22,938 nucleotides of DNA from Candidatus Parcubacteria bacterium. GTDB taxonomy: Bacteria; Patescibacteriota; Minisyncoccia; Minisyncoccales; Staskawiczbacteraceae. Position 1 is the first letter of the stretch. Each line of letters opens with the position of its first letter. The stretch is from contig JAIFWS010000018.1 of NCBI GenBank assembly GCA_019658985.1, forward strand, positions 1 through 22,938, given 5' to 3'. The position numbers and the translations under genes are program-made. Positions 19,283-22,938 of the stretch are shown here, piece by piece. Under the pieces are notes generated by a model. It was not told where the DNA came from. It made no database searches and saw only the letters and a list, made by a program, of their open reading frames with translations.

Positions 19283-19879
19283 ATGGTTAAAAAAGCAGAT
19301 CTATCGAGCGGCAAAGCATCAAGCATCCTGTTAATATTGGCGGTGATGATCCTTGTGTTGATCGTGGGTGTATTTATTTTTATAAAATTCGGAGCGACTA
19401 AAAAAACGGCTGACCAAACGAGTACTACGACAGAGGATCAGGGACCGCCGCCACCCGTATATGAAACCCAAGTTGGCAATGTAAAATTCATGGTTGAATC
19501 GGCCGAGGATTTAGGGAAGGTCATCAGGAGCACCACCACCAGCTACCAGCAAAATCTGACGACAACGGAACGGTTTATAAAAGTAATCGTGGGAGCGCAG
19601 AATAAGGGCAAGGAAAATACCCAGCAAGGCGCCTGGGATGTGGGCAATATTATTGATTCTGAAGGCCGGAATTTTGTTTCTATTAACAACCAGGCATATT
19701 TTTACCTGCCGAGCCAGAATTTTTGCGGTGCGATCTTAAAACCCGAGTTTGAATTTACTCCATGTATAAATTTATATGAAGTTTCGCGGCAATCAACAGG
19801 TCTTAAGGTGAAAGTGGTTGCGGCGGGCGGCGGTGGTTCTAAGGGCGGAGAAGATTTACTGGATTTATTAATAAAATAG
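19283..19879 (+). CDS. Membrane-anchored extracellular protein with DUF4352-like domain
   Basis: 198 aa: a basic N-terminus, one membrane helix (about 14-36), a Thr/Pro linker (DQTSTTTEDQGPPPP), then a beta-sandwich-like domain. Segments such as RFIKVIVGAQNKGKEN, then IIDSEGRNFVS, and a GAILKPEF...C-x-x-L-Y-EVS block followed by STGLKVKV fit DUF4352/Ig-like surface domains common in Patescibacteria and Firmicutes. Two cysteines in the domain (FCGAI and PCINL) could form a disulfide. It ends in a glycine-rich GGGGSKGGED tail. The role is unknown; the location outside the membrane next to a DNA-translocase-like gene is compatible with a surface-exposed accessory, but that is inference. Confidence 0.75.
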   Translation: MVKKADLSSGKASSILLILAVMILVLIVGVFIFIKFGATKKTADQTSTTTEDQGPPPPVYETQVGNVKFMVESAEDLGKVIRSTTTSYQQNLTTTERFIKVIVGAQNKGKENTQQGAWDVGNIIDSEGRNFVSINNQAYFYLPSQNFCGAILKPEFEFTPCINLYEVSRQSTGLKVKVVAAGGGGSKGGEDLLDLLIK

Positions 19880-19903
19880 AAACTATTTAAGTAGAAAGAA
19901 TAT

Positions 19904-20314
19904 ATGGCAAACGATAAAGATTCCAGCGCATTTTCACAAAAAGACACCGGCGGGGTTGAAGAAAAAGCAAGTAAGGAGTCGGCAGATTTTGTAGTAGAAG
20001 AAAGAGAGCAAGCCGCCGCGGAAACGCAAGCGCCGGTGGAAAGGGAAGTGGAGAAGCAGGATAATTCCAAACTCCGGGAGGAAATAGAAAACATGGACGT
20101 GGACGACTCGCTTAAAAGCCAGGTTCAATCTGATGCGGCTAATATCGCTCTACTGGAAGAAGGAAAGAAAATAAAAAACTTGCTGGCGCTAGCAAAGAGC
20201 AAGGGCGTTGTGTATGCCGTTAAGATTGCCCAGAATATGAATGACCCGTATTTGCTGGATAAATTCCATGATCTTTTGATAGAAAAAGGCTACTACAAGG
20301 AATTTACTAAATAG
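19904..20314 (+). CDS. Acidic, partly disordered unknown protein (136 aa)
   Basis: Residues 1-55 are highly charged and low in complexity (Glu, Ala, Lys, Gln), probably disordered. Residues 56-136 look helical (REEIENMDVDDSLKSQVQS, KKIKNLLALAKSKG, PYLLDKFHDLLIEKGYYKEF). No membrane span and no recognised family. It lies 24 nt after the DUF4352-like gene and 24 nt before the TraD/VirD4-like ATPase, so all three are probably co-transcribed. A small acidic adaptor for the ATPase is a reasonable guess but has no direct support. ATG 19904 follows a purine-rich AGAAAG, a weak Shine-Dalgarno at best. Confidence 0.7.
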   Translation: MANDKDSSAFSQKDTGGVEEKASKESADFVVEEREQAAAETQAPVEREVEKQDNSKLREEIENMDVDDSLKSQVQSDAANIALLEEGKKIKNLLALAKSKGVVYAVKIAQNMNDPYLLDKFHDLLIEKGYYKEFTK

Positions 20315-20338
20315 ATCCTTATTTTCACATTATAAACT

Positions 20339-22807
20339 ATGCCTCTTATTTTTTTAGGTTTTATACTGGTCTTCTTATTGCTGGTTGTGGCTTTTGTGAT
20401 GGCTCTGTTTTCTGAAAAACAGGAGAAGGCTTCTTTTTTCGGCGGTTTGGAATCAGTGCTTTTTCTGGTGATGATGCCAAAAAACGATTCCAAGCAGGAA
20501 GAGCAGGTAAAGAAAGAAGAAAAGGTGCTAATTTCCCAGATGGAACAGGTGCTGGCTAATTTCTTGTATTTAAAAAAACCGAAAATGTTCCAGGATCCGC
20601 CGTCGATCGCACTGGAGATTGCTTCACAGATTGGTGGGAATGATATCTCTTTTTACGTTTGCGTCCCGAAATATCTAGAAACCGCTTTTGAAAAATACGT
20701 ACAGGGAGTATATCCCCGCGCAATCGTGGACAAAATCCCGTCGGATTACACCGTTTTTGAACCGCAGGGCCAAACCGCCGGGGCGTATTTATCGCTGTCT
20801 GAAAACGCGTTATTTCCCCTGAATACCTACCAGAAATTAGAAAAGGACCCGCTTTCAACGATTACTAATAACTTAAGCAAGATCGCGGCCAATGAAGGAG
20901 CCGCTGTCCAATTGGTTATCCGGCCGCTGTCCGGGTCGGTGCTTCGCAAAAAGGGGGAAAAGGTATTAGGAAAAATCCGCGAAGGCAAGCATGTTAGATC
21001 CGCCATTTCAGAGGCATCGCAAGGTTCTTTCATGAAAATCATGGGAGAAATTTTCCAATCTCCCCCTCCCAAAGACGCCAAGAAAGAGATGGAGGCGCTC
21101 AAACCCAAAGAACAGGGAATGGACCAGGCCGCTTATGACGCCATCCAAGCTAAAATCCAGAAGCAGCCATTTGAAACCAATATCCGGCTGATCGCCTCCG
21201 CGGCTTCGCAGGAACGGGCTGATGATATTCTGGCCCATTTAATTGGTGCTTTTTCACAGTTTTCTTTGGGATCGGTAAATTCCTTGGATCCGAAGATCGC
21301 TTCCGGAAAGAAGTTAAAAAAGTTTATTTACGAATTCAGTTTCCGGATTTTTAATCCAAAGCAGGCCAATGTATTGAATATTGAAGAGCTGGCCAGTATG
21401 TACCACTTCCCGACACAGTACATCGAAACTCCATATATCAAAGCGGCGAAATCTTCGGTGACCCCTCCACCAACCGATTTACCAGAGACGGGAATCAACC
21501 TAATCGGTAAAGTGGCATTCCGCGGCGACGAAAAGAAAATATATTTTGCTTCAAAAAGCGATCGCAGACGACATTTGTATGTTGTTGGACAGACCGGTAC
21601 GGGAAAATCCGGATTCTTGGAAAATATGATCAATCAGGATATCGCCAATGGCGAAGGAGTAGCGGTTATCGATCCCCACGGGGATTTAGTTGACCATACT
21701 CTGGCCAACATCCCTAAAAACAGGATTGATGACGTGGTACTTTTCGAACCGTTTGATTTGGAACGCCCATGCGGGCTGAACATGCTTGAATATGAAACGC
21801 CCGAGCAGAAGGATTTTGCGGTGCAGGAAATGATCGCTATTTTTTATAAACTCTTTCCACCGGAAATCATCGGGCCGATGTTTGAGCACTACATGCGAAA
21901 TGCCATGCTGGCGCTGATGGCAAACCAGGAGGATCCGGGAACGCTCGTCGAAATCCCGAAAATGTTTACCGATCCGGAATTTTTGAAGCAACGGCTTGTT
22001 TATGTAAAAGATCCGATTGTGAGGAATTTCTGGACCAAGGAGTGGGCGCAAACCACCGGCAATACCCGGTCGGATATGTTGGGGTATGTGGTTTCGAAAG
22101 TCGGCAGGTTTATTGAAAACGACATGATGCGCAATATCATCGGCCAGGGGAAGAGCGGATTCGACCTGTCGAAAATAATGGATGAAGGGAAAATCTTTTT
22201 GGCGAATTTATCGAAGGGGCAGACTGGGGAAGTAAATAGTTCGCTCTTGGGTTTGATTTTAGTTTCGAAAATGCAGATGGCTGCTATGAAGCGGGCCCGG
22301 ATAAAAGAAGATGACCGCCGGGATTTTTACCTGTATGTTGACGAGTTCCAGAATTTCACCACCGATTCTATTTCAACCATTTTGTCGGAAGCCCGGAAAT
22401 ACCGTCTCTCTTTGACATTGGCCCATCAATACATTCCGCAATTAACAGACCAGATCCGTGACTCGGTATTTGGAAACGTGGGTACTGTCGGTTCATTCAG
22501 AGTGGGCGCGACTGACGCTGAATTCCTGGAAAAGCAATTCGAGCCAGGTTTTTCACGCTTTGACCTTGTTAATTTGGATAACTTTAATCTCATCATCAAG
22601 ATGATGTTAAACAACAGGACATCAACGCCGTTTAAAATGGCAACGTATCCGCCATCCGAGGGAAAACTGCAGGTAGTGCAGGCGCTCAAAAAAATATCAA
22701 AACTACAATACAGCAAGCCGCGGGCCGTCGTTGAGAAAGAAATCGCCAGGCGGTCGTTTGTGGCTGCGCCGGCTTTGCCGCAGGCTCCGCCGAGCCCGAT
22801 GAAGTAA
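20339..22807 (+). CDS. TraD/VirD4-like (HerA-FtsK superfamily) membrane DNA-translocase ATPase
   Basis: 822 aa. A membrane helix (about 3-25) is followed by an extended region of about 350 residues with long helices (a VirB4- or TraM-like N-terminal domain is possible) and then the motor domain. Walker A is GQTGTGKS (417-424), with IDPHGDLVDHTL after it; Walker B is LYVDEFQNF (D668-E669); LAHQYIPQL matches the sensor region of coupling proteins. Such ATPases pump DNA or feed substrates to type IV secretion systems. No other secretion genes are in the window, so a stand-alone role in DNA uptake, transfer or chromosome handling is equally possible. The C-terminus is Pro/Ala-rich. ATG 20339 has no Shine-Dalgarno. 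Confidence 0.88.
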   Translation: MPLIFLGFILVFLLLVVAFVMALFSEKQEKASFFGGLESVLFLVMMPKNDSKQEEQVKKEEKVLISQMEQVLANFLYLKKPKMFQDPPSIALEIASQIGGNDISFYVCVPKYLETAFEKYVQGVYPRAIVDKIPSDYTVFEPQGQTAGAYLSLSENALFPLNTYQKLEKDPLSTITNNLSKIAANEGAAVQLVIRPLSGSVLRKKGEKVLGKIREGKHVRSAISEASQGSFMKIMGEIFQSPPPKDAKKEMEALKPKEQGMDQAAYDAIQAKIQKQPFETNIRLIASAASQERADDILAHLIGAFSQFSLGSVNSLDPKIASGKKLKKFIYEFSFRIFNPKQANVLNIEELASMYHFPTQYIETPYIKAAKSSVTPPPTDLPETGINLIGKVAFRGDEKKIYFASKSDRRRHLYVVGQTGTGKSGFLENMINQDIANGEGVAVIDPHGDLVDHTLANIPKNRIDDVVLFEPFDLERPCGLNMLEYETPEQKDFAVQEMIAIFYKLFPPEIIGPMFEHYMRNAMLALMANQEDPGTLVEIPKMFTDPEFLKQRLVYVKDPIVRNFWTKEWAQTTGNTRSDMLGYVVSKVGRFIENDMMRNIIGQGKSGFDLSKIMDEGKIFLANLSKGQTGEVNSSLLGLILVSKMQMAAMKRARIKEDDRRDFYLYVDEFQNFTTDSISTILSEARKYRLSLTLAHQYIPQLTDQIRDSVFGNVGTVGSFRVGATDAEFLEKQFEPGFSRFDLVNLDNFNLIIKMMLNNRTSTPFKMATYPPSEGKLQVVQALKKISKLQYSKPRAVVEKEIARRSFVAAPALPQAPPSPMK

Positions 22808-22825
22808 CACACATAAAATAATATT

Positions 22826-22938
22826 ATGAAAATAATTGTAAAAGCAAAGCCGGGCGCAAAAAATGAGAAAATCGAAAGGATTGATGAGAAAAATTATGTT
22901 GTTTCGGTTAAGGAGCCGCCGATCGGCGGCCATCCCCC
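22826..22938 (+). CDS. DUF167/UPF0235 (YggU) family protein, 5' part only
   Basis: The 37 complete codons seen begin MKIIVKAKPGAKNEKIE and continue NYVVSVKEPPIGGHP. The K-x-KPGA(K)-x-x-x-I and V-x-V-K-x-PP-x-x-G signatures identify the DUF167 family, small proteins of unknown function (usually about 75-100 aa). The family normally continues EGKAN where this reads GGHP, which may be a real variant or an indel close to the window edge. ATG 22826 follows AT-rich DNA (TAAAAT at 22814-22819, 6 nt upstream) with no Shine-Dalgarno. Confidence 0.75.
   Translation, partial: MKIIVKAKPGAKNEKIERIDEKNYVVSVKEPPIGGHP

Noticed and set aside
22814..22819. TAAAAT as a -10 box of a leaderless DUF167 transcript
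   Set aside because: The spacing to the ATG fits, but the -35 position (22791-22796, CGAGCC) does not resemble a -35, so I did not list a promoter.
1..22938. CRISPR array, rRNA genes, transposase or prophage genes
   Set aside because: No regularly spaced direct repeats of CRISPR size, no rRNA-like stretch and no transposase, integrase or phage structural protein was seen on either strand.

Overview
The window looks like chromosomal DNA of a Candidate Phyla Radiation (Patescibacteria, probably Parcubacteria-like) bacterium. The evidence is a reduced dcw cluster (mraZ-rsmH-ftsL-like-ftsI with nothing after it), a membrane-anchored Clp-like ATPase next to small membrane proteins, a large TraD/VirD4-like ATPase beside short unknown genes, mostly ATG starts without Shine-Dalgarno sequences, and palindromic spacer repeats. 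TGA ends several genes, so the code is the standard bacterial one, not the UGA=Gly code of Absconditabacteria/Gracilibacteria. The lineage is inferred from style and gene content, not from a marker tree.

Layout. 1-840 (minus): tRNA-Trp and a frameshifted gene with a beta-carbonic-anhydrase-like metal motif. 884-1206: a small GC-rich membrane gene with its own promoter and terminator. 1217-5845: an operon of a small soluble protein, two small membrane proteins, a membrane-anchored ClpB/C-like AAA+ protein with degenerate catalytic features, and an anchored extracellular protein. 5970-9644: dcw genes behind a MraZ-type operator, with two palindromic repeats between genes. 9642-10400 (minus): tRNA-Glu and a second GC-rich gene. 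10401-10713: palindromic repeats. 10679-15266: amino-acid permease, CaCA-type exchanger and P-type ATPase. 15304-16353: rmuC. 16340-17138: a third GC-rich gene, resembling a planctomycete (Gemmata) family. 17195-17571: rplU. 17580-18491: a long hairpin and two convergent GC-rich genes. 18494-22938: prmC, an anchored DUF4352-like protein, an acidic unknown, a TraD/VirD4-like ATPase, and the start of a DUF167 gene.

Two styles of gene expression are interleaved. The 20 genes with native-looking composition all start with ATG, mostly lack a Shine-Dalgarno sequence, and in at least two cases the promoter -10 lies only 6-7 nt from the ATG (leaderless). Five scattered genes (979, 10182-, 16424, 17665, 18420-) are visibly GC-richer, all start with GTG or TTG behind a Shine-Dalgarno sequence (strong in four, a shorter GGAG in the fifth), mostly have their own consensus-like promoter, and end at strong hairpins. 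They look like independent single-gene cassettes set between housekeeping operons, and they are the most unusual signal here. The second is the membrane Clp-like operon, whose ATPase seems to have lost a working first ATPase domain and the aromatic pore loop.
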